Assembly (NCBI GenBank): GCA_946407235.1
Contig: CAMJNF010000003.1
Coordinates: forward strand, 1-50,734
Length of the DNA: 50,734 nt
Direction: 5' to 3'
Source of the DNA: an uncultured Fibrobacter sp.
Lineage (GTDB): Bacteria; Fibrobacterota; Fibrobacteria; Fibrobacterales; Fibrobacteraceae
Shown in pieces: positions 16,666-24,184 of this stretch. Made by a program: the position numbers and the translations under genes. The notes under the pieces were generated by a model, which worked only from the letters and a program-made list of their open reading frames with translations, was not told the DNA's origin and ran no database searches. Position 1 is the first letter of the stretch, and each line of letters opens with the position of its first letter.

Positions 16666-18375
16666 TTAAAAAGCTTTCTTGGCGGTGCAGAAAAAGCGAA
16701 CGCGACTGTAATCACCATTCGGAGTTTCAATCACTTCATCACCAAGCGCCTGAACAATAGTCCCCGCCAAAGACAGCCCCCACTTCGGGAAACGTTGTTC
16801 AAAAGTAGCATCCCAATACCAATCGCCCTTCACAACATACGGCTCTCTAGAACGGAGATTCCACTCAGCATCACTTCTATAGCGCAAAGAATGTGAAATT
16901 CGGAAAGTCTTTTTAATAAGCCAATCGGCATTGAACGAGACAAAGAATTCCGACGGGTTGACTTCAAAGCGTTTTTCTTTGCCATCAATGCGCTCAAAAC
17001 CTGTGAGAGCTGTAAAGTTGAACATTTCCTTATACCAAAGTTTCAACCAAAATTCACCCGTAACGCCCTTTATCCAGGAGTTAATGCGAGCTACGTCTCC
17101 ATGACGGAACGTATAAAGCCCATCATCAACAAACTTTTCTACATCGAAAGTTTCCGCACCGTGTTCCGCCCAAAAACTTCCGCGCAGACCAAAGCCAAGG
17201 AAATTCGTAAGAGAATCTTCGAAACGGACATAGCCTTGCAATAAGTTCATGCGACCCGAGGCAACCAAAGAAATTGTATCGCCATCAAAATATTCGTGCG
17301 TATCGGCAATCGGGTTCAAACGAGTTCCCGAAATATTTTTTGCACCAAAAGTAACATTCATCTTTTCAAGAACAGGCAACTGGTACTCAACGCTATCCTG
17401 CACAAGCCAATCACGATCATTAACGCCAAACATTACATCGAACTTGAGTTGATCCATCGGCTTAAAGCGCATTTCGAGGAACGGCCACAAGACTCGATCA
17501 TTATCCAATCCTGTATAAACAACGCCATCATCATTAACAAAGCGGAAAGCCAGCCCCGCAGAAAGCTGCAACATGCCGCGCTTACAATTTTCGCCACAAT
17601 TATAAACAACAGAGCCATTTACTTCTTTACGCTCTCCAGTTTCCTTTTTCTTGACATTCTGAAATTCGGCATTCTCAAATACGAGAGTCGCAGAAAAGTC
17701 ACCGACATCAGCACGCGCTTCAACACGAGGCTTGTAGCGCACAGGAATCCATCTAGAGCTTTCTGTAAAGAACCAAATGTACTCCATTCCGGCAAGCAAC
17801 GAAGCATTTATAAAATCGTTCGTATAGCCGAGTCCACCGTAAGCAGAACTAAACATCGGCCAGTTTTCGCCAAAGAACGCAAAATTGTCATCAACCACTT
17901 TATTTCGGTAGTGATCTCCCGAATAAAAGCAATAATGGTCATCTTGGAACAGACGGAAAGTCGCCCATAATCCATGGAACATCGGTGTACGGACACCAAC
18001 TTCCAAAATAGGAGTTCTATTTGTAGGGCGATCACCGACATCCGTAATAAAGTCCTGATAAATCAAGTCTCCTAATTCATTACCCGTTTTCATCCAAACA
18101 GACGGAGCTTCAATCGGATTCCAGCTAGGCAATACGGACATACGGTTGAACAGCAATCGATAACGCAATTTACGAGGCGTCCACAATTCACTTTCAGAAA
18201 AGATACCACCTGATCCTAGTTTACGGTCAAAATAATACGTGGGCGAACCGATCAAGAACGTACCATCGTCACGGGAGACAACTTCCATGCCTTCCATTTC
18301 GGGGTCAACATTTGCCAAAAGAGCACTTGTTGAAACAATTAAAACTGCAATTATTTTATTAAACAAGGAGTTCAT
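16666..18375 (-). CDS. Probable outer-membrane beta-barrel protein, function unknown
   Basis: A 569-residue protein with a signal peptide (about 1-22). The rest alternates polar and aromatic residues in strand-length stretches (YGGLGYTND, MRFKPMDQLKFDVMFG, SFWAEHGAETF, LRYRSDAEWNLRS), typical of outer-membrane barrels, and has few long hydrophobic helices. ATG 18375 is used because AAAGGAG precedes it; it overlaps the upstream stop as TAATG, so the two proteins are coupled. No family recognised. Confidence 0.6.
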   Translation of the reverse strand: MNSLFNKIIAVLIVSTSALLANVDPEMEGMEVVSRDDGTFLIGSPTYYFDRKLGSGGIFSESELWTPRKLRYRLLFNRMSVLPSWNPIEAPSVWMKTGNELGDLIYQDFITDVGDRPTNRTPILEVGVRTPMFHGLWATFRLFQDDHYCFYSGDHYRNKVVDDNFAFFGENWPMFSSAYGGLGYTNDFINASLLAGMEYIWFFTESSRWIPVRYKPRVEARADVGDFSATLVFENAEFQNVKKKETGERKEVNGSVVYNCGENCKRGMLQLSAGLAFRFVNDDGVVYTGLDNDRVLWPFLEMRFKPMDQLKFDVMFGVNDRDWLVQDSVEYQLPVLEKMNVTFGAKNISGTRLNPIADTHEYFDGDTISLVASGRMNLLQGYVRFEDSLTNFLGFGLRGSFWAEHGAETFDVEKFVDDGLYTFRHGDVARINSWIKGVTGEFWLKLWYKEMFNFTALTGFERIDGKEKRFEVNPSEFFVSFNADWLIKKTFRISHSLRYRSDAEWNLRSREPYVVKGDWYWDATFEQRFPKWGLSLAGTIVQALGDEVIETPNGDYSRVRFFCTAKKAF

Positions 18376-19016
18376 TACCAAATACTCCTTTCAAAAGTGA
18401 GTCCTGCATACAACATATTAGAACTTTTTGGAAGAGTCCATAGTTGTTCCCACATCACATGGAAACCAGCACTATATTCCTTATACCTAAATACGGGCAA
18501 ACTAATTCTTGCATACCAACCAAATTCAGTTTCGTTATCGGTCAACGTTCCGCCAGGTTTAGCATAGTTGATTTCCTCGGCATCGGCACGAGTCCAACTA
18601 CAAGTAAAGCCACCCCCAAGAACGACAGGATGAATAGTCTTCCACTTCCAATCGGCACCAACACGGCCCATGAACTGATGAACGCCATCGTAATAAATTT
18701 TAGGACGCGGTTTGAAATAAGTGTATTGGAACATCACAACACCATCAACGTTATCCCAATAAGTGTAATGGATACCGACGCCACCATACAACGCATTTTC
18801 AACAGCATCCATAAGGTCGCCCATCGGATAAATTTCACCGCCTTCAAGGAATACGGAAAAATGCGAGAACGAAACATCTTCTGCCACAAGAGCAGAATCA
18901 TTTCTAAACGCAAGTGGGTCTTTAGGTTCGCCTTCGCGCATGGAGCCTTGCAATGGTTCATGCGCTTGCAAAACCGACACCAGACTTAAAGCAAGAATCG
19001 TAATTAATTTTTTCAT
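18375..19016 (-). CDS. Secreted, probable outer-membrane protein of unknown function
   Basis: A 213-residue protein, signal peptide about 1-18 (cut near LQA-HE). The body is strand-rich with aromatic pairs (YGGVGIHYTYWD, FQYTYFKPRP, FGWYARISLPVF) and ends FERSIW, an aromatic terminus common in outer-membrane barrels. A barrel of about eight strands would fit. Its start overlaps the rsmB stop (ATGA) and its stop overlaps the next gene (TAATG), so three unlike genes are translationally chained. Confidence 0.55.
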   Translation of the reverse strand: MKKLITILALSLVSVLQAHEPLQGSMREGEPKDPLAFRNDSALVAEDVSFSHFSVFLEGGEIYPMGDLMDAVENALYGGVGIHYTYWDNVDGVVMFQYTYFKPRPKIYYDGVHQFMGRVGADWKWKTIHPVVLGGGFTCSWTRADAEEINYAKPGGTLTDNETEFGWYARISLPVFRYKEYSAGFHVMWEQLWTLPKSSNMLYAGLTFERSIW

Positions 19017-20305
19017 TTTTTGTATTCCAAAGCTTGTGCAAAAAAGCCATCCAAACGGGAATCTTTAAGGCCCGGCAAGATAGGCTCGCCAACTTTCACA
19101 AATTCAGGATGAGCCTTGAGGAAGCGAGCAATAACGCGGGTCGTTTCAGTAGGATCCGGACTGCATGTGGCATACACAAGGCGTCCGCTAGGCGTGAGCG
19201 CAGTCGATGCATTTTCGAGAATCTTGAATTGCAGTTCTGCAATTTCGTTAATCGATTCAGGGGTCATGCGATAGACAGATTCCGGACGACGAGCAATAAC
19301 GCCCATATTACTGCAAGGAACGTCGAGGAGGATGCGGTCGAAAAGAAATTCGGAATTCGGAGTTCGGAATGAGGAATTTGATGCAGAACGAGACGTTGCT
19401 GCAATTCGGGATTCTGCGGAGGCTGGGGCGAGGTCGATGGTTTCGGTCTTGATGTTTGTAAAGCCGAGACGGGTCATCAGGTCCTGCATTTTTTCAAGAC
19501 GCGAGGCGGAAGAATCACTGGCAAGAATTTCAAGCGAGCTATCCATTTCTGCCATGAGAGCGGTTTTGCCTCCGGGCGCAGCGCAAGCATCCCAAACCTT
19601 CATTCCAGGCATCAAGTCAAGGAGCTTCACGACTTCAAAAGCAGACGGATTCTGGAACGAGAATTCGCCCTTCACAAATTCTGGAGTTGCAAGCAAGAGC
19701 TTAACGCCAACATCACGTGGAACTTCAATGTAGCGGTCATAAAGAATCGAAGAACCTGTAATGCCTAGTTTTTCGGCAAGCACCGGAGCACTCGTCTTCT
19801 GCAAGTTCACGCGAATCCATTCGGTCGGGCGATCAAGGGTCGCCTTTGCCAATTCCTCAGCGCGATCCCCACCATAAACATCGAACCAACGACGCACAAG
19901 CCATTCGGGCACAGAGTTTTCTATGCTCACACGACGCACACGCTGCGGCGGGAGTGCGGGTTCCCCTTGACGACGAGCCGTGCGAAGCACTGCATTTACA
20001 AGACGCGCAGTGCTTTCGCCAAGATTTGCAGACTTCGCAAGTTCCACACATGCGTTAATGGCTGCATAATCCGGCACGTCCATAAAGAACATCTGGAAGA
20101 GCCCCATTTCAAGAATCACACGGGCTTCGAGCGATGGCATTTTCTTGGTCAGCGACTTGACGAAATATTCCAGGTACAAATGCCTGCGGCAAACGCCAAG
20201 TGCAAGCTCCATCGCGAATGGAGAAAGTCCGCTTTCCTTGATGAACGAGCCGTCTTTCAGCCAAAGCAAAAGGACTCGATAGGCATCTTCACGTTCGTTT
20301 AGCAA
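19013..20305 (-). CDS. rsmB: 16S rRNA m5C967 methyltransferase
   Basis: A 430-residue enzyme: N-terminal NusB-like helical domain (about 1-140), then an SAM-dependent methyltransferase of the NOL1/NOP2/Sun family. The SAM site is VWDACAAPGGKTALMAE (about 248-264); the two cysteines are in DVPCSNMG and YATCSPDPTET. The start is TTG 20305, inside the end of fmt, with AGGGA upstream. Just before the FDRILLDVPC strand lies an insert (SNSSFRTPNSEFLF) encoded by a heptamer array. fmt-rsmB linkage is common in bacteria. Confidence 0.93.
   Translation of the reverse strand: MLNEREDAYRVLLLWLKDGSFIKESGLSPFAMELALGVCRRHLYLEYFVKSLTKKMPSLEARVILEMGLFQMFFMDVPDYAAINACVELAKSANLGESTARLVNAVLRTARRQGEPALPPQRVRRVSIENSVPEWLVRRWFDVYGGDRAEELAKATLDRPTEWIRVNLQKTSAPVLAEKLGITGSSILYDRYIEVPRDVGVKLLLATPEFVKGEFSFQNPSAFEVVKLLDLMPGMKVWDACAAPGGKTALMAEMDSSLEILASDSSASRLEKMQDLMTRLGFTNIKTETIDLAPASAESRIAATSRSASNSSFRTPNSEFLFDRILLDVPCSNMGVIARRPESVYRMTPESINEIAELQFKILENASTALTPSGRLVYATCSPDPTETTRVIARFLKAHPEFVKVGEPILPGLKDSRLDGFFAQALEYKK
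19347..19374. repeat. Heptamer array inside rsmB
   Basis: AATTCGG, AATTCGG, AGTTCGG, AATGAGG: four units in the rsmB reading frame, coding the minus-strand loop SSFRTPNSEF next to the catalytic motif. Confidence 0.85.
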
Positions 20306-21222
20306 AATTGAAGTCCCTCGCGTTTCTGGATTCCACGCATAAAGTCAGCAACAGGCATCGGCTTTTTGCCTTCGGCCTGAATTTCAAGCACTTCGAGAAC
20401 GCCATCGCCAGTACCAATAAAGAGTCGGTTGTCTTTAAATTCGACAACGCCAGGAGCAAGTTTGGGACCATCTTCGGGAGTGTCCGTCTTGCGGAGATAC
20501 ACCATGCGACCGCCCAGCTTTCCGTATCCACCCGGCCACGGGTTGAAAGCGCGGATACGGTCGTGAATCGTGTGCGCCGGCAAATTGAAGTCGATCAAAC
20601 CTTCTTCTTTCTTGATTTTAGGAGCGCCACTTGCCTGCGCATGATCTTGAGTTAAATCCTTTTCGCAACCGTTCTTGAGTTGGCTAATGGCATCATCGAG
20701 CGCATCACAGCCCGGAGCAACCATCTTGTCGAGCAAGCTTGCTGTCGTATCTTGATGGTCGATGACAACAGTGCGTTGGGCAAGAATCGGACCATGGTCC
20801 ATCTTTTCGTCCAAGCGGAAAACAGTCACGCCCGTTTCTTTAAGACCATCGGCAATGGCGCGCTGCACCGGAGCAGCACCACGGTATTTCGGCAACAAGC
20901 TTCCGTGAACGTTCACGGCACCAAACCTTGCAACGCCTAGGATGTTCTTGGGCAAAATGGAATACGCCACAACGACAAACAAGTCGGCATCGTACTGGCG
21001 GAGGTCCGCTTCGAATTCAGGAGCCTTCAGATCGGTCGGCTGCAACACAGGCAAATTGTGGTTGAGAGCAGCTACCTTGACAGGCGGAGGTGTAAGCACG
21101 CGGCCGCGACCTGCAGGGCGGTCAGGCTGAGTGACTACTGCTAAAACTTCGTTATCAGAAGCAATCAAATGCTCCAAGAAATGTGCCGCAAATTCCGGCG
21201 TTCCCATAAATACAATTTTCAT
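20299..21222 (-). CDS. fmt: Methionyl-tRNA formyltransferase
   Basis: A 307-residue enzyme that formylates initiator Met-tRNA using 10-formyl-tetrahydrofolate. The start at 21222 gives the family N-terminus MKIVFMGTPEFA; the longer frame upstream adds 23 unrelated residues. NVHGSLLPKYRGAAPVQRAI (about 107-126) holds the catalytic Asn/His, with GVTVFRLDEKMDHGPIL after it; the C-domain includes FNPWPGGY. TATATT lies 7 bases before the ATG without a Shine-Dalgarno. Confidence 0.96.
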   Translation of the reverse strand: MKIVFMGTPEFAAHFLEHLIASDNEVLAVVTQPDRPAGRGRVLTPPPVKVAALNHNLPVLQPTDLKAPEFEADLRQYDADLFVVVAYSILPKNILGVARFGAVNVHGSLLPKYRGAAPVQRAIADGLKETGVTVFRLDEKMDHGPILAQRTVVIDHQDTTASLLDKMVAPGCDALDDAISQLKNGCEKDLTQDHAQASGAPKIKKEEGLIDFNLPAHTIHDRIRAFNPWPGGYGKLGGRMVYLRKTDTPEDGPKLAPGVVEFKDNRLFIGTGDGVLEVLEIQAEGKKPMPVADFMRGIQKREGLQFC

Positions 21223-21229
21223 ACCGCAA

Positions 21230-21235
21230 AATATA
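21230..21235 (-). promoter_or_regulatory. -10 box of fmt, leaderless type
   Basis: TATATT on the minus strand, 7 bases before ATG 21222. Confidence 0.65.
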
Positions 21236-21264
21236 GGTTTTTCTTTGCTACACAAAAATAGGCG

Positions 21265-21290
21265 ATTCCGGCACGGAGGCCGGAATGACA
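21265..21290. repeat. ATGACA-type hairpin repeat
   Basis: ATTCCGGC (21265-21272), 6-base loop, GCCGGAAT (21279-21286), GACA. Lies in the 320-bp gap between fmt and lrgA, which otherwise holds the dispersed element at 21377 and the lrgA promoter. Confidence 0.75.
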
Positions 21291-21376
21291 TCTAAGTCTT
21301 CTAATTAAAAAAGCACTTGCTCTAGTATAAGCGAGAAGCTTAATCAACTATAGAAACAGAAACAAATCGTTGAGAG

Positions 21377-21470
21377 AATAAAAGCGTCGGCCAAGGATGG
21401 GGAGGGTGCAGGGAGGGGCCCGTGCGGCCTTCGCAACTCTGAGCTGGGGCCCCGCCCGCATATTGTACAT
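21377..21470 (+). repeat. Dispersed GC-rich element, copy 1
   Basis: Starts AATAAAAGCGTCGGCC and ends GCCCGCATATTGTACAT. The core from AAGCGTCGG to CCCGCAT differs from copy 3 (44178) by a single base over about 80 bp. It ends 73 bases before the lrgA start. Confidence 0.85.
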
Positions 21471-21529
21471 CTTGAATTGCGATAATAATAAAATGAAAAA
21501 AGTAACATCCAAGCGATAAGCTCATTTTC

Positions 21530-21535
21530 TATCTT
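21530..21535 (+). promoter_or_regulatory. -10 box of lrgA, leaderless type
   Basis: TATCTT, then 7 bases, then ATG 21543; no Shine-Dalgarno. Confidence 0.55.
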
Positions 21536-21542
21536 TGCGCGC

Positions 21543-21899
21543 ATGCGAATTCTTTTACAATTGGCCCTGATTTTGGGGATTTGCTACACCGGCGACCTCA
21601 TTCATGATTACACGGGCATTCCTGTGCCTGGCAACATTCTCGGAATGCTCATCCTGCTTCTTTTGCTCTGCCTCAAGATTGTCAAATTAGAACAAATTCG
21701 CGAAATTAGCGATTTCTTTTTGAAGCGCCTCACGTTTTTCTTTTTACCGCCAGCAATCGGGCTTATGCTCGTTGGCGATGACGTTAAAACTCAATGGCCG
21801 CTACTACTGCTTCTTTGCATAGCCCTTACAATTGTGACTATGGCAACAACGGGTTGGGCCGTTCAAATTTTGAGCAAAAAATCAAAAGACAAGAACTAA
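21543..21899 (+). CDS. lrgA: LrgA/CidA-family holin-like membrane protein
   Basis: A 118-residue inner-membrane protein with four hydrophobic helices. GIPVPGNILGMLILLLLL (about 28-45) and FFLPPAIGLM are the family signatures. LrgA/CidA proteins act with LrgB in membrane permeability and murein hydrolase control, and related pairs are proposed to export small acids. lrgB follows after 13 bases. Which role applies here is not decided by sequence. Confidence 0.85.
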   Translation: MRILLQLALILGICYTGDLIHDYTGIPVPGNILGMLILLLLLCLKIVKLEQIREISDFFLKRLTFFFLPPAIGLMLVGDDVKTQWPLLLLLCIALTIVTMATTGWAVQILSKKSKDKN

Positions 21900-21912
21900 A
21901 TATCAATGCACT

Positions 21913-22581
21913 ATGTTCGGAATCATACTTACAATCATCGCTTTTGAAATCGGCGTTACAATCCGCAACAAGTGGCGCAATCCGCTATTGAACCCGATTC
22001 TTATAGCAACTATTCTCATCATTGGATTTTTGACCGCTACGGGAATCAGCTACGATACATATAAAGTTGGCGGCGACTACATTTCATTTTTCCTCGGGCC
22101 TGTTACGGTTCTGCTTGCAGTCCCATTGTACAGACACATTCAGGCACTCAAAAAAGCGTGGCTTCCGATTCTTGCGGGAATTATCGTCGGCAGTGCCACA
22201 AGTGTTGTATGCGTTATCACCTGCGCAGAAATTTTCGGGATTAGCAAATCGCTGATGCTTTCGCTCATTCCAAAGTCCATCACCATCCCGATGGGATCTG
22301 TTGTTTCAGAACAAATTGGCGGCAATCCGTCCATCACCATAGTAGCAATTGTGATTACTGGAATTACAGGCGCCGTGACAGCTCCGCTTGTTTGCCGATT
22401 TTTCCGCATCAAGAATCCCGTTGCTCAAGGCGTTGCCATCGGCACATCTAGCCATGCGCTCGGAACAACAAAGGCAATGGAAATCGGCGAAGTTCAAGGC
22501 GCCATGAGCAGCCTTTCCATAGGGGTGGCAGGTGTTGTGACCGTGTTTATAACGCCGGTATTGCTGAAAGTATTTGCGTAG
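21913..22581 (+). CDS. lrgB: LrgB-family membrane protein
   Basis: A 222-residue polytopic membrane protein, partner of LrgA. Family motifs: FFLGPVTVLLAVPLY (about 56-70), LIPKSITIPMG (about 118-128), GVAIGTSSHALGTTKA (about 174-189), and a Ser/Gly-rich last helix. Length is typical (220-240). It converges with the next gene (13 bases between stops). Confidence 0.9.
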   Translation: MFGIILTIIAFEIGVTIRNKWRNPLLNPILIATILIIGFLTATGISYDTYKVGGDYISFFLGPVTVLLAVPLYRHIQALKKAWLPILAGIIVGSATSVVCVITCAEIFGISKSLMLSLIPKSITIPMGSVVSEQIGGNPSITIVAIVITGITGAVTAPLVCRFFRIKNPVAQGVAIGTSSHALGTTKAMEIGEVQGAMSSLSIGVAGVVTVFITPVLLKVFA

Positions 22582-22594
22582 AAACAACTATTTG

Positions 22595-23977
22595 CTATTT
22601 CGCAGTACTTTTTCCGACGACAACAGTCGAGATAATGCTTTCTGTTTCAGGAATATCTAAAAGTTTTTTCAGTTCATCGTGATAGAAGAAATGTTCTTCG
22701 CGAGCGGTCTTATTGAGCAACCGAGCCGATTCGTAAAGCGATTCTGTCAGTACACCCGCATTCAGATTCATATAACGGTAACCACGATTTCCAAGCACTT
22801 TGCACGATTCATTCAAGTTCGAAGAAAGCACTACGGCAAGCATCGCATTTTGAACTTGTTCGGGAACCGCAAAGCATTTGTTAAACTTCTTTGGATTTGC
22901 GGAACCGTTTTGCATGTAAATCGATTTGCGAACAGGAATGTAACGGTACACGCCCGTATAAACAAACATCACATCAAAAACAACAATCCAAATCTTGATA
23001 AGCCCTGCGCCAAAAGCGTTCAATTGCGCAAGTTCCAACCAACGCAACATCGACGAAAAATCATCTAGATCAAGCGTTCCATGAGCAAACGGAGTGGCTA
23101 CTTTCTTGTCCGGGCGCAAATACCAAAGTTCACGCAAATAGTATTCATTCGTAAACTTAGCAGGCGTAAGCGGGAATTCATCCCCTGGCAATGCTTGCGC
23201 ATTCAAGCGCCGCACCTTCATACAAAGGTTCAAATCATCAATATTTTCGAGACGATTTTGCAACACAAAACGAGACGGATAGCGCGATATTTCAAAACGG
23301 CTTTCATCTTCGCCTACATAAGAGCTCATTTCCGCATGATTCGAATAAGCCAATTCCCCAACGCCATCGTCAACAGAATTAAATGCAACCATGCTTTTTT
23401 CAGGGAATACTGCGATTGCAGCCAAGGGCATTTCTGTTGCACCAAGCTTGAGCGCCACCGCAATAGAATCATCAACAAAACCGCCTAGCGAAAAGACCTT
23501 CTGCCCACGCGACTTCGCCAAAAGAATCGTATTGGCGCAAGCTGAGCCCACGTCCATTTGCACTTGACGATAAGCCGCTTCGCGGAACCGCCAAACAGCA
23601 CGTTCCAGAATTCCCGTGTAAACAAAAACCGTTTGCGCTTCAGTCACAAACTCCTGTTCCGGAAATGCAGAAAGAATCGCCTTGCGTACTTCTGCACCGC
23701 CCAATTTTACAAGCTTGGAATCTTCACCATCCACGTAATAAACACCATCGGGAACTTCCATATTATGCACAACCGCATAAATTCCCACCGGATTCAAGAA
23801 GTCCGCAGAAATTGGCGTGAGCACAGGCATAAATCCTGCCGTAATCGGGAATCGCTCATTTCCCTCGTAACGCTTGTCGGCATATGCTTGCGTCTCCCAA
23901 TGCATAATAATTGGATCCCCACTTCCATGGGGAATGTACTGGGTTGATTCGTGATAGATTTCCGAAAAGTAGCGCAT
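22595..23977 (-). CDS. Tandem SagB-type nitroreductase-fold protein
   Basis: A 460-residue protein that reads as two nitroreductase-like halves (about 1-220 and 235-460). Half 1 has the SagB-style start (ESTQYIPHG) and AAYRQVQMDVGSACANTILLA; half 2 has NEYYLRELWYLRP and NLNAGVLTESLYESARLL. SagB-type enzymes use FMN, some to oxidise azolines in peptide natural products. No YcaO cyclodehydratase or precursor peptide is nearby, so another redox role is as likely. TATCTT lies 9 bases before the ATG. Confidence 0.6.
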   Translation of the reverse strand: MRYFSEIYHESTQYIPHGSGDPIIMHWETQAYADKRYEGNERFPITAGFMPVLTPISADFLNPVGIYAVVHNMEVPDGVYYVDGEDSKLVKLGGAEVRKAILSAFPEQEFVTEAQTVFVYTGILERAVWRFREAAYRQVQMDVGSACANTILLAKSRGQKVFSLGGFVDDSIAVALKLGATEMPLAAIAVFPEKSMVAFNSVDDGVGELAYSNHAEMSSYVGEDESRFEISRYPSRFVLQNRLENIDDLNLCMKVRRLNAQALPGDEFPLTPAKFTNEYYLRELWYLRPDKKVATPFAHGTLDLDDFSSMLRWLELAQLNAFGAGLIKIWIVVFDVMFVYTGVYRYIPVRKSIYMQNGSANPKKFNKCFAVPEQVQNAMLAVVLSSNLNESCKVLGNRGYRYMNLNAGVLTESLYESARLLNKTAREEHFFYHDELKKLLDIPETESIISTVVVGKSTAK

Positions 23978-24095
23978 TCAAGGTGCAAGATAAAAAGTTT
24001 AAGACTTTCACGAAGAACAATCGAACGAAAAAGAAACATTTTTGTACGATTTTTACACGGAAATAGGAATTTCAGACTAAAACAGTGGATACACT

Positions 24096-24150
24096 AGTAA
24101 ACGTTTTCATTTTTTTAATTGAAAATAAAGCTCCCCCGCAAATATATCTT
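24096..24150 (+). promoter_or_regulatory. GH5 promoter with LacI-type operator candidate
   Basis: AGTAAACGTTTTCA (24096-24109) matches the LacI-family pattern TGNAANCGNTTNCA at all but one defined position. It sits 9 bases upstream of TTGAAA (24119-24124), which is 18 bases from TATATC (24143-24148). The leader then carries AAGAGGG before the ATG. Confidence 0.5.
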
Positions 24151-24184
24151 TCTGATAAAAACGAAACACCTTTAAGAGGGCTTT

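Noticed and set aside
22595-23977. Thiazole/oxazole-modified peptide cluster
   Set aside because: Only a SagB-like protein is present; YcaO and a precursor peptide are missing.
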